From Amblyornis subalaris (taxonomy: Eukaryota; Chordata; Aves; Passeriformes; Ptilonorhynchidae), in assembly GCA_018881555.1 (NCBI GenBank), contig JACAXG010000025.1, positions 5,959,899 to 6,023,898 on the forward strand: a stretch of 64,000 nt of DNA, read 5' to 3'. The translations under genes and the position numbers were made by a program. How positions within the stretch are numbered: position 1 is the stretch's first letter; each line of letters opens with the position of its first letter. Below, one piece after another: positions 1 through 14,339 of the stretch. The notes under the pieces are model-generated. The model saw nothing but the letters and a program-made list of their open reading frames with translations. It made no database searches and was not told where the DNA came from.

Positions 1-3537
<3,537 letters not shown>

Positions 3538-3637
3538 GCAACAGATCCCAGAGAAAAGCCAGAAGAAGAAGAAAAAGACCAAATGGCGAGGGGACAGAGC
3601 CACAGGCTCCCACAAACTCCAGTGTGTGATTTTGTGA
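3538..3637 (+). CDS. MRAS: M-Ras small GTPase, last coding exon with polybasic tail and CAAX box
   Basis: After the G that completes the split arginine, the exon encodes 32 residues and a TGA stop (3635-3637). The peptide starts [20 protein letters not shown] and ends [12 protein letters not shown]. This is the hypervariable region of M-Ras. A run of five lysines (from about 3566) is the electrostatic membrane anchor, and the terminal CVIL is a CAAX box. Its final leucine predicts geranylgeranylation rather than farnesylation. As I recall the human tail it reads THKLQC where this one reads SHKLQC; the rest looks identical. The acceptor CAG at 3535-3537 follows a strong pyrimidine tract. Together the two exons give about 59 of the roughly 208 residues of the protein. 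The combination of ETSAK, five lysines, KWRGD and CVIL is specific to M-Ras, so I regard the call as secure. Confidence 0.96.
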
Positions 3638-3936
3638 CGGGACACCCTGGGAGAGCCTTGGATGCCTCCCTCCTCCCCTCTTGACCCCCTGCCGGCCCAG
3701 GCGAGGAGCAGCAGCTCGAAGCTGATGCCCACACGGCCCCGTGGCCCCCTCGGGCTCCCTACGGCGGCTCAGACTCAGAGGAGGCGGCTCGAAGGGTCCC
3801 AGAGAGGAATCCCCCGGAGAGGGGCTGCACGTCAGGGCCAGCGTGGGAGCTGTGCGAATGGGAGGCGGAAGGGATCAGCAGGACCTCAACTCTCAAACAT
3901 CCCCAGCGCCTTCCAGGGGCCTCCATGATGTTTATT

Positions 3937-3948
3937 AAAAAAAAAAAA
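3937..3948 (+). repeat. A12 homopolymer inside the MRAS 3' UTR
   Basis: Twelve consecutive A residues overlap an ATTAAA hexamer (3934-3939). I see no target-site duplication or retroposon body around it, so I read it as a simple run within the UTR rather than a retroposon tail. Confidence 0.7.
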
Positions 3949-4464
3949 GGAAGACNTTTACAAAAAAAAGTGTTGGTTTTATCTGCAAACATTTCTCTTT
4001 GTGACCCATTTCTGAACAGCCTTGAATAGCCCCCCTGTTTGGTACAGTCGTCTGTGTATGTGTGGGGGAAGGGAAAGGGCTTTTCTTTCTCTAATTNTTT
4101 TTTTGTCCTCTTCTTCCTTTTCGTTGTTTGCTCAGCGAGTGTTGGGTTGCAAAGAAACAACGGCCAGGCTTAGATTTTTTGCACTGAACTCTCTCTTGGG
4201 CGGCAGTGCCAAAACACAACTTCATATGAAAGTGCATAGATTTGGAGGAAGAAAATTAATTCCAGCTGCTCTGGGTGCTCCAGACATTGTGTCAGACTCT
4301 GGAGGGCCGCCAGCTCACAGACCATAAACTCCAGCTTAGGAAAGGAGGTTTGGGCTTGGATTATATTTTTTTTTTTTCTTACCCTTTGTCAAGAGGTTTT
4401 GTTTCTGTTTTGTAACTTTGGACATGTCAAACTTAAGACATTTTGTTAACCTGGAAGTATTTAA

Positions 4465-4470
4465 ATTAAA
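4465..4470 (+). terminator. MRAS: Probable MRAS polyadenylation signal (ATTAAA)
   Basis: ATTAAA is the commonest variant of the canonical hexamer. It is followed 15 to 50 bases later by a GT/G-rich stretch (about 4490-4520), as expected for a downstream element. It is the best-supported site in the first kilobase after the stop codon. Confidence 0.55.
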
Positions 4471-4490
4471 GTAATTTACAAATGGAAGGG

Positions 4491-7400
4491 TATGTCATCT
4501 TTGGGGGTGGGGGTGAAGGGGAAGGGAGAAAGGAAGTAAAATCTGAACTGAATTTTTTATCCGGGTGTTGAATTTCTCCCTCATAAATGCATGTAAAGTG
4601 GTGCGATCTAAATCCCTCTCTATTATTCTGTAACCTTTCCCTGCAAAGCCACTCTTGGGTAGATGAATTGTTTTGCTTTTCCCAGGCTCATCTCACACAC
4701 ACAGGAAAAAAAACCTCTGTTTATGGGCTTTGGCTCAATGCTGCTTCTTCTCCCTCCTTTGCCAAGAGTTGGTGACTTGAAAGGAAGAGGTGTTTTGAAA
4801 ATTATTCAAGTGGGATGTGTCTCCTCATAAGCTGACTGTATCTAAAATGTCTCCCTGAAAACAGCAAAGACTTAATATGCCTTATGAAAAGACAAGGCAA
4901 AAAACCTGCAACCATTCAAACTGCCATCTGTAGCACCAGCAATATGGCTGTGCACATCCTGGAGGGGCCACGTGTTCTTTCACACCTTTCCTGGCAGTAA
5001 GAGTTGCAGTGGCAAATTTCTCTTCAATGGAATGTCATCTACTGGACTGAATCCATTGGCTCCATTCACATGGTCACCAAACCTGTTTCAAAGTAGCAAC
5101 TTGCTTTTCATCAGCTTGAATCCTATTCAAATATGCTTTATGGGCATGACTTAAAATATTGGCAGAGTATGAATGCCTGAGATTTATGTGTCTGAGCACA
5201 GAAAATCCTGGTATTGAATATTGAAGATCCATTCAAGATGATGGATCATCACAGACTTAGCTGTCCATGCTTGTCTATTTGCCACCATATTTCATTTCTT
5301 GACCCTTTGCCAGGCCACTTTTTAAAAGTGAGTTGGCTGCTGATTATTTTTCAGGTGATTGAGGCTAATGGAAACATGTTCCTAATTTNTCCAGTCTTCA
5401 TCAAAGCCAGAAGATGGCAAAAGCCTGCGGCTGGCTCAGCAAGCTGCTTACGGTAATGCTGCTCTACTGCCCCTGTCCCCTTTGGTGTGGTGACACATGC
5501 TGGGGATGGATTAAGCAGGGGGATATTGGAAAGAAGTGTCTCTCATGGACTCTGAGGTTGGATGTGGGCCATACACTTTTCAGTAAAGTTGCAGCATTGC
5601 TGTGTCAGCCGAGATGTGGCTCCCGACCATCGCGCATTGCTCCCAGCGTTGGCTGAACTGCGGCGGCCGAAACCATCCCCTTCGAATCCTGGTCCTTGAG
5701 ACTTGCCACTCTCTTCTGGAGGCAGACCTCCCTGCAGGCATCTCATTTGTTCTGCTTTGAAAACCTCTGGTAAATCAGAAAGTGTCTCATCTTTGCAGCC
5801 AATCCATTTCACCATAACCCCTGTAACCACTTCCCTGCCAGAATCCCTGTCTAGCCTGACTACTGGCTTAATAGCTTTAATTACACACTACTAATGCTAT
5901 GGGATCCCACACGCAAGAAGATGATGGCATTTTCGGGGAGCCCTTTTAATACCCCCTAGAGCCCTTCCACTTAAAAATAACTTGATTTCAGCTGAAACAC
6001 NTCATCCTTATTATTTTTATCTAAACCCTTGGGAATGCTTGCCTGAAAACAGCATGTGTGTCTCTTGAGACGCATCTGCTGCGTACTCAGCACTGCATGT
6101 GAGAAATTATCTGATTTTTCTGAAGCTTCTTAATTGTTTCTTCAGTTTCTTTAGCAACTAACAGCTATTGCAGAATAATGGAGGGGAGGAGGAGGGGAAA
6201 GAAGCAGAGTAACAACTGAATATGGAATAGTGGCAAATGGGGAAAACATGGCTCTTTTCTTCTAGGTTCATCAACTTGTTTATAGCAAGGAGTGTCTTCC
6301 AGCAGGGATTGCATCTCTGACAATCCTAGAGCACTGGAAATAGGGAGGTAAACAAAGCCTTCTGCCACCTAACCCACCCTTTCATATTCAGGGCTGTTGG
6401 GAAATGTACAGTACCTTTGCTGCCATGCACAGCACCTACAGACGGGGGTGGTTTATATTTTTCTGTGGAACATCCAGGGGATAGGGACATTTTCGTTGTG
6501 GTCAGAGACAGTCTGGAGAAGGATCCTGTAAGGGCACGTGTGGGGCTCATTTCCAAAGAGCTGATGGTCCAAGTGATCTAACGCCATCTTCAGCCCCTGG
6601 GTAAATCTGCTTTCCCTTGTCTCAGAGCAATTCTGTTAAACAGGAATTGACAAGGTAGAGCTGGCCGTAGCCTTACCTTGATTTATATGTGTGATTTCAA
6701 ACAAAATGAGAANAGGGGTAAAACCTTGCAGATTTGTTGGTACTTAATAACCAAATAACTTCCTTTTTCTGTTTTAGCCACTGAATAATATTTGTAGAAC
6801 AACAAACAAAAAATATTAAGCTNCCTAAGTTTTGGCTTTGCAAAGGTGCCATCACCACCTCAGCCTGGGATCACATCACAGCTGAACCACTGCCTTCAGG
6901 TAAATCATGCTGATGTTACCTCAGGTCCCTCTGCCTATAAGACAGCCACTGGCTTGTTTTCTTACCAAGTTTTGAGGTGCATGCCATTTATTTTACAAGC
7001 AAAGTCACCTGCTTGTCTGCCTACCTTTGTCTCTCATTTAAAGAAAAGAGGGGTGGGAAGGAAGAGAAGGAAAAGTACCTGGCTGAAATAAATACATGTT
7101 CTTTGGGCATGAGCAGAGTTTATTTGTCCCTCTCTTCCTTGCCAATGCTAAATAGCACAAAAGCCTGATAACAGCAAAAACAAACACCACCACTCCACAC
7201 CTGAGCAGGCCTGCAGGTGGTGGCCACCTACAAAACTTGCTACAAACCTGCTTTCTTGGCTGTCTCAGCCAAGGCCAGTGCTGCCACTGGCAAAGCTCTT
7301 CAGTGATAGCTGGGTACATGTAAATAAACCATGTTCAGATGATGATGCTCAGCAGCAAAACATGGAGATGGTGAACAAGAGAAGCAAGAGTTTAACAAGG

Positions 7401-10400
7401 GGCTGAAATTGCTTGGTTTGAATCAGATGTTTCAGTTTAACATGAGGCCATTGCCGTGTGTTGGTCGGTTCCTTCATCTGCAATAATTTTGGCTGGCTCT
7501 TTTAACCTACAGCTGTACTAGAATTTGCAAATTAGGACAGGCTGAGGGGTATAGACACATGGTGTGTCTCGTCTGGAGAGGAAGTGAGCATTATTAGGTA
7601 CAGAGAGGACAGCACTGTAATTCTGGTTCAGACTTTTGGTTTGTTACCATCCTCAGGCCAAAACAGACTGCCCAGAGCCTTGTTCAGCTCCAGTGATTTC
7701 AAGGGATGGTCCCTAAACACTGCTGAAGTGCTTGGNCAGGAGGTGATCTCCCCAAAACTCTGCTAAGGGTAGAATATAACGAGAAATACAGAAGATATTT
7801 TAGGAGACACAACTTGTGGTCTACTCCAGATGCCAGGGTTCAGATATATATTTGCTAATGAGGGAGAGAGAGGGCTTGAGAGAAGTTTGGCATTAGGGAA
7901 ATAACTGAGGCCCTGTGACAACTGCCACAGCAACCTGTGTGCCTTGGAATGCACAGAAGAGCTCTGTGTGTTCCACCATCTGTGAGCTGGGGTTCAGCGG
8001 CCAGTCTACTCTGTCAGCTGTAGGCTGGGCAGAAAGGAGGAAATTTAGTGCATTTATTGAGGACTGCATTAGAGCTGCACAGCAAACATGACAGTAAAAA
8101 GGACAGGAAGCATGCCGTGGCATGGGAAGTATTGCCGTTCCTGGTCACTGCTCCCTGTGCTGGGAGGTCTCCAGTGGTCACAAAGGCTAAATCCTGTGTC
8201 TTGCATTTGTGTATTTTAGTGCCATCTGAGATGCCNGGGGGTATCCAGGGCATTTACCTGTGAGTTTCAGCTGTAACACAAGACCTATGGGAGATTTGTG
8301 CCCTTCTGGAGCAGCAGCCACCAGCCAGACAAGATCCAGCTGAGCATCTGGAACAGCTCCAGACATGTACCTTGTGGCAGCCAGCAGGCACTTGGAGAGC
8401 CCTTTCCTATTTCACAGCAGCACTCAGAGAAAATCTGAGTATTTCAAGTGTCCGTGGATATCCTAGTTCTTCTCCTGCAAAGGGATGTCACCTGTGTTTT
8501 AGGGACTCACTGATGCATCTAGATAAAGTCTGAAGTAGAAGTCACCAATTTTTGTGAAATGTATTAATTGCATCTTGCAGCCTAAGTGATCTCATGAGTA
8601 TCACTTGCACAATTAGGCTGTGAATAATTCAATATTTGGCTATCAGGGATTCCATCAATATTATGCAGGCTTTTTGCTTCCTTTTCTCTTGCATGCAAGG
8701 GGAATAAATATTTCATAGATGATCTCACAGATGGTTTCTGGGATGACATGGGACTTGCTTGCAGCAGAACAGAGCAGTGGGATAGATGACTCTNCATGTG
8801 CTGGATCCCATGGTGGGGAGACACAAAAGTTGGAGCACAGAGGTAGGCTCTGGATTTTGCCACCACTGTGGCAAATCAGTGCTGCTTCCCTCCTGCTCCA
8901 AGAAGTTACTCATAAGTGGACCACAGGTGAAGCAGGCCAAGACTTCCNGAAAAATGTGCAGGCACTGTGTCACTGCTGTGCCAAAGGGAGGGGGCCAGGG
9001 AAGGAAGGCTTAGCACATGAGACCTGCCAGGTTGGTGAGCGCAAGGGCTAGTGCTGACAACAGGGATGGGGTGTTCAGCAGCGCTGAGTGCAGAGTAGAG
9101 ACTGCCCAAATCCCCTAATCCTGGCAGTTCTGGGACAGCTTTTTTATTTCTTTTGAATTGAAGGAGCCCTTTGCCAAATCCTGGGGGACCAGCAACATCA
9201 TGCCAAGCCAAACGCAGCANTCTGACTTGCCACAAGCATTACTACTTCTCTGGTTTCCGTCCCTCCTCCCAGGTCTCTCTCCTGCAGACCAGGACACATA
9301 CAACATTGTCTGAGTGCTCAGACTGGGCATGTGATCAGACCCAGGAGCCAAAGAGGAAGGACTCAGGCAATGTCCTGGATTTGGTCAATAAGAGAGCAGG
9401 CGCAAGAAGGAGCTTTGTGAATTGGGACCCTGTTCTATAAAGCCAAATCCTCTGCAAATCTGGGCAAGAGACATTGTACAGCCCATGATTAAGACAATCT
9501 CTGCCGAGAAGTCAGCCCAGCTGAACAAGTCACGAGCTGGTCCTTGGGCTGCCACACACAGAGGTGGTTATCATGTGGCTTCTGTGACAGCGGCTCCTCT
9601 CACTACAGTAATCAAGCCTAACCAGCCAGACCCAGACAGATACTGGGTATGCCTCTTTGCAACTCAATAGCCCACATCCCCGTAAAGCAGGGAGTTCTTT
9701 GCTGCAAGCTCCATAATAAGAGCTGTGTTTCAAACAACAGTCCCTGGGATGNGAGCCGACAGAAAGCAGGAAATTTGAAGTTAAGGCTGATGCTCCGGGC
9801 TTTGCTCACACAATTGTTGAGGTCAAACAAAGTACAATGATGTGACCTGGGGACAGGGTGCTACTCACGCTCCCCTGGGAGCTTCCTGCCTTGCCTTGTC
9901 TCATCCCAGTCTCCAAACTTTCATAAGAGCTTAAGCTGGTTTCTGGCATTGAGTTTCCCGCAAAGCTGGTCACAGAGTTTCATTCCCATGGTTTTTTGCT
10001 TGGCTTGGTGAAGTCTCTTTGTCTCATCCAGCACCCTTTGGCCCCCAGGGTCAGCGTGGGGATGGGGGTGTCTGGGCAGCCTTGGGCAGAAGGTGCTTCA
10101 TGGAGAAGAGGAGGTTCAGCAGGAGATGGGGAAACCAAAGCAGTCACACCACCAGCACAAAACACATGAAGGCAGAGGAGGCACTCTTCTAGGTTCTTGT
10201 TGGGTTTACTTTAGCACATAACAATGGTTCTGGGAAAATTCACGACACCTGCTACCATAGGAATAGAGAAGTAGAACTAACGAGAGAAGCAGAGAACTAA
10301 TGATTTTTCACTTCAGGATCTTAAAGCATTCAAGAAACAATCCAACCTCCTGCAGTCAGGACACTTGGAGGTGGCAGATCCTGTTCCATAGGCTGAAGAA

Positions 10401-13400
10401 ATGAGAGCACAGACATCCGAAACGTAGAGAAAGAAAGAACTGGGGCTGGTGAGATGCCTGAACACCAAGCACTTCTGGGACTTGTGACCAATTTGCTTCA
10501 AGCTGTGAAACTATAATTAACATAGACTTCGTTGAAGATAAATATTAAATGCAAAAAGAAGAGGTCTAAGGCCAGCTATCTCTAGAGGTTCAGTCCCTGA
10601 TAAAAACTGTAAATACCTACCAGCCATAGGCTGCTTCCAGAAGTGGCATTTTCTCAGTATTTTCAATCGATATTTTCTATAAACAATTTACCTCCTTCCT
10701 GATTTAGGATTCAGTTTATCACATCATAGAGATAAACTAAAAGTGGAAAAGGTCGCGGGTTCTACTTTACTTAGGGAAAGAAAATTACACTTTGTAAAAT
10801 GCCTTTGGACTTATTTACATGACTGCCTTTGTTTTTCTTAGAGAACAAAACTTGAATCCTGCTTGTCCCATGGAGCCCTCAATACCAGTGACTTGATCAG
10901 TGATGGGCTGGAAAACAAACCTGTGAGCACCACGTGTAAGCCATGTGAGCCCACAGATAAGTTGCTGTTTTAAGTTTCCAAGGGGCAGAGGCTAATCTTA
11001 GTTTTAAAATGACAGATCCTTTGGCAATGTTATCCTAAGGCAGCAACAAATAACTCTATCCAATGCCAGGGTGGCTGTTCCTCTCAGCATCCAGAGGACC
11101 ATCAGACCTGCCCATGTAAATAATGGTACTGATGTCTGTGCAGAATTAANCACTTCTGCTTCTTGAGACAGGAGTTAGCATCAGCCTGACCAATGCTACA
11201 GGAAGGAAGGCTGCCTATATGTTTCTTATGTTTTATTGCCAACTAATGCCAAAGTGCAGGCTTGTTCAGCCCTACCAATAGTATCAGCTGGATTTCCTCT
11301 TTGTGTGACCNGTATGGGACTTGAAGCACTCAAAAATCACCAGAAAGCCAGTCTGGCTACAGCACAACATTTTGTTACTGCCCAGCTGCCTCTTCTCTGC
11401 AACAGCCTTTTACCACAGGCTCTGTAAAGGTGGGGCAGACCTGGTGCTGCTCCCTGGAGAGAGGTAAGTGCCTTGAATTCGATTGTATGGACTTGGGATT
11501 GTGTCTGCTGCATGCCTCTATCATTAAGGCAGACNTACCATCTCTTGGGGCAATTTGGCTGTTTCCAAGAAATGAATTATCTGCATTGACCAGCTGAGGG
11601 CAGGAACAATTTGTCTGTGTTTTCAGGTGGTATCAGAATTAGATGGTTTATATATAGATTAACCCCAGGAGAGCATCTGTGGTGAGATATGGCGTTACCT
11701 GCCATGTGGGCACTGGGGTTTTAGTAAGGGCATACTGTGCTTTTCCAGATCAGTCCTGCCCCCTTCTTTTGCCTATTGGTGCAGAAAATAACTCAAGGAG
11801 CAAATAAACAGCAGACAAAGTTCATCTGACACCTTAGTCTTTGTGTCCCTTCTCAGTGAGGGTTTGGAGTAAAACTGTCCCAGAAAGAATGGTTAAAAAA
11901 ATGCTGGAGGGGGAGAGGGTAAAAGGGAAACTACGATCTGCAGTTGTGCTGGTGNCGGATGTTTTTTATTGCTGTTATTGGCTACTCAAACACTTACCCA
12001 AAAAANGAAAAGGAGAAGTGGAGATGGCAGCCTCAAATCAAACAGATTTCAAACAGTTCACAAACTTCTTCTAAATATATTAATCTTCCAAAGACTCTTT
12101 AGCCTGTTAGTTAGATTTAAATAATCATGACCTAGTACTTACGAAATAATTAAAATCTTTTGAGAGTTCACATTCATAGTCCAGATTACTGTAAAACAAA
12201 GGGCAGAAAGAAATCCCATTTGGATGTGAATATTTAATACGGCTGTTTGGAAAGCTGCTGCACTGACATTAATTTGTGCAGATAATCAAATAAGTATTAA
12301 AACAAACAATTATGCAGACATAAAATTAGAACAGGAAAAGGTTCTAAGTTAAGCCAAAACAAAATGGTTTATAAAGACCATTTGATCACAGCCTTTCAAA
12401 CACAACTGGAAAAAAACACCAAGACTGTTACTTTATATTCAGTGTTATAGATCAGTAAGGTACCAGTATTACCTGGTATGTAAATGCAGGATAGATGTTG
12501 GGTTTGTTCTTCAGGAACCCACTTCAGAGCCTTTGAATGTTAACTGGAGCCTTTCTGTTATGTCAAACAGGCTTTGGATCAGGGTCCATCACCTCCTGAT
12601 GAGGGAGTACCACAATTCCTTTATTTGGCAGCTTGCAGGAGAAGCAGAAGTAAAACATATTGCAAAAGCCAAGCTCCAACAGGAGCTCTGTTCAATTATG
12701 TCTTAACATTAAACTGTAGCTAATGTGCTTTTACCAGATGTCCTGATGAAATANTATTACAAGCTGGTGCATTGCATTAATTAAAGTGAAATTTCATAAT
12801 GAATTCTTTTTTCAAGGCAGCAGGGATGAATTGATGACCTACATAACCTCCCTTCCCTCTGAAATAGCTTTCCAAACTAATGAAATGAATCCCCCTGGTT
12901 GTGGCAGGAGAGTGGAGCGAGCCGTGCTTTGCATCCCAGCTACACGCTGTGACAGGAAAAAATCTGGGCACCCTCCACAGAGATTATGGCTTGCCTTTCA
13001 TTGTGTCTAGCAACAAGAGGGAACTTTCAGAGGCAGGAGGACTCTCCATTAAGGCACCTTGCATAACGGGAGGCTTTTGAAAGCTCCATTAAAATTCTTG
13101 GACAGTGCCCTCACAGAGAAGCTGGGGGATAAGCTGGCTGACCCTCTACCTTATAAACTGGCACAAATGCACAGACAGTTAAATGCACATTTGTTCGAGC
13201 ATAAGAGGCTTAGGGTATGTCATTAAAATATAATCCACGAGGGACAACAAACATCCCCACAGCTGGCAGGCTCAGACCCGTCTTTGCGAGCGCGCCAGGA
13301 GAGAAGCAGGAGGATCAGCGCCACGCAGCCCGTGTGTGTGGGGAGCTGGCGGCAGGAGGGGAGGCCTCTGTTCCCAGGCATATGTTTTTAAAAGAGAAAA

Positions 13401-14258
13401 TATGCCTGTGAATTATGATTATGCCTGTGTTAGTACATTTTGATCCATGGTGGTTTGAGATTAAAAGCGATTTATGATGTTGCTAAGTCTCAGCAGTCTA
13501 CATTTCACTAAGCCATTGCAGTGCAATCAAAACAGTGCCTGTACCAGTGCTGGATTGTGCCAGCGAGTCCTAATTGCCTGAAAGATAATGGTGTCATTAA
13601 AGTCTCTTGCCCCTGTGAGCCTTGTACTCCTCACTAGAAAAGATGCTTTTATTGTTGGTTTCAAAGGAGCCCTCAGTCACTGCTAAAGCACATTGTCCAT
13701 TCAGAGGTACTGGGAGGCTCTATTCTGTAGCTGCTTTATTTCTCTGCTTCTCTCTTCATAAGCAGTGGGCAGAGGAGAGCAATAGAGAGAAATGCAGAAA
13801 AAAATATTGACTTTTCATCAAGCAAGACAAAATATGAATCAGATATGATTCAGTTAGACACCATAAGAGGAAGAAGTGGCTGAGATCTTGCACTGGTTTA
13901 GGCTTCTAGCAATAGAAATGGAAAACGCTCCTGTATAAGGAGACACACTCCACAAAAAAATGCCAGCTTCACCAATAATTTTCAAGCCAGTAATCATTTT
14001 GACAGAAAAGCTGTGACCAGCTTCTTTATTCATACAAAAGGCATGTGGCCCTGCAATTACACCTTAACTCATAGCCATCCTTCTTTCTGGACAATTTCAA
14101 TTAAGAAATGACCTCTCCATAACACATTCAATTCTGCTACACGATTTATTCCTGCCTTCATCTGGTAACATCTTCCTGAAAAGCAGAAAGACACTTACGC
14201 AGGTAAATCAATCACTTGTCTGTTTATGGGTGTGAGTTTTTTTAAACAGAAGGGAGGA
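4491..14258. other. Intergenic, no gene supported
   Basis: This is the stretch downstream of MRAS. Open frames are short (mostly under 110 codons), start at non-ATG codons or contain N, and show no recognisable family. I find no CR1 tail, LTR, tRNA or rRNA here. The part around 12,740-13,620 contains a hairpin and a small CpG-richer patch (about 13,270-13,340). AATAAA hexamers occur (for example 7087-7092) but without an associated gene. Confidence 0.6.
13375..13408. repeat. Inverted repeat / hairpin
   Basis: The 9-bp arms CAGGCATAT (13375-13383) and ATATGCCTG (13400-13408) are perfect reverse complements. Pairing extends inward through TTTT/AAAA with one unpaired G, leaving a loop of about 8 bases. 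It could fold as a hairpin in RNA or bind a dimeric factor. No function can be assigned from sequence. Confidence 0.7.
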
Positions 14259-14259
14259 G

Positions 14260-14339
<80 letters not shown>
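14259..14339. repeat. Compound trinucleotide microsatellite (GTT)11(ATT)16
   Basis: Eleven uninterrupted GTT units (14259-14291) switch directly to sixteen ATT units (14292-14339). Both blocks are perfect, so the locus is likely to vary in length between individuals. The poly-leucine open frame across it is an artefact of the repeat. Confidence 0.97.

Larger units (their letters stand above)
3638..4490 (+). other. MRAS: MRAS 3' untranslated region (end inferred)
   Basis: The stretch after the stop is GC-rich to about 3900, then AT-rich with several T runs, and no frame continues the protein. I place the end just after the ATTAAA at 4465 because a GT-rich downstream element follows it. An earlier ATTAAA at 3934-3939 runs into twelve A residues (3937-3948) and could act as a minor site or as an internal priming site for oligo-dT. 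Longer forms using later signals, for example AATAAA at 7087, cannot be excluded. Confidence 0.6.

Noticed and set aside
3937..3948. A12 run as a possible retroposon tail
   Set aside because: The flanking sequence is continuous MRAS 3' UTR with no element body or target-site duplication.
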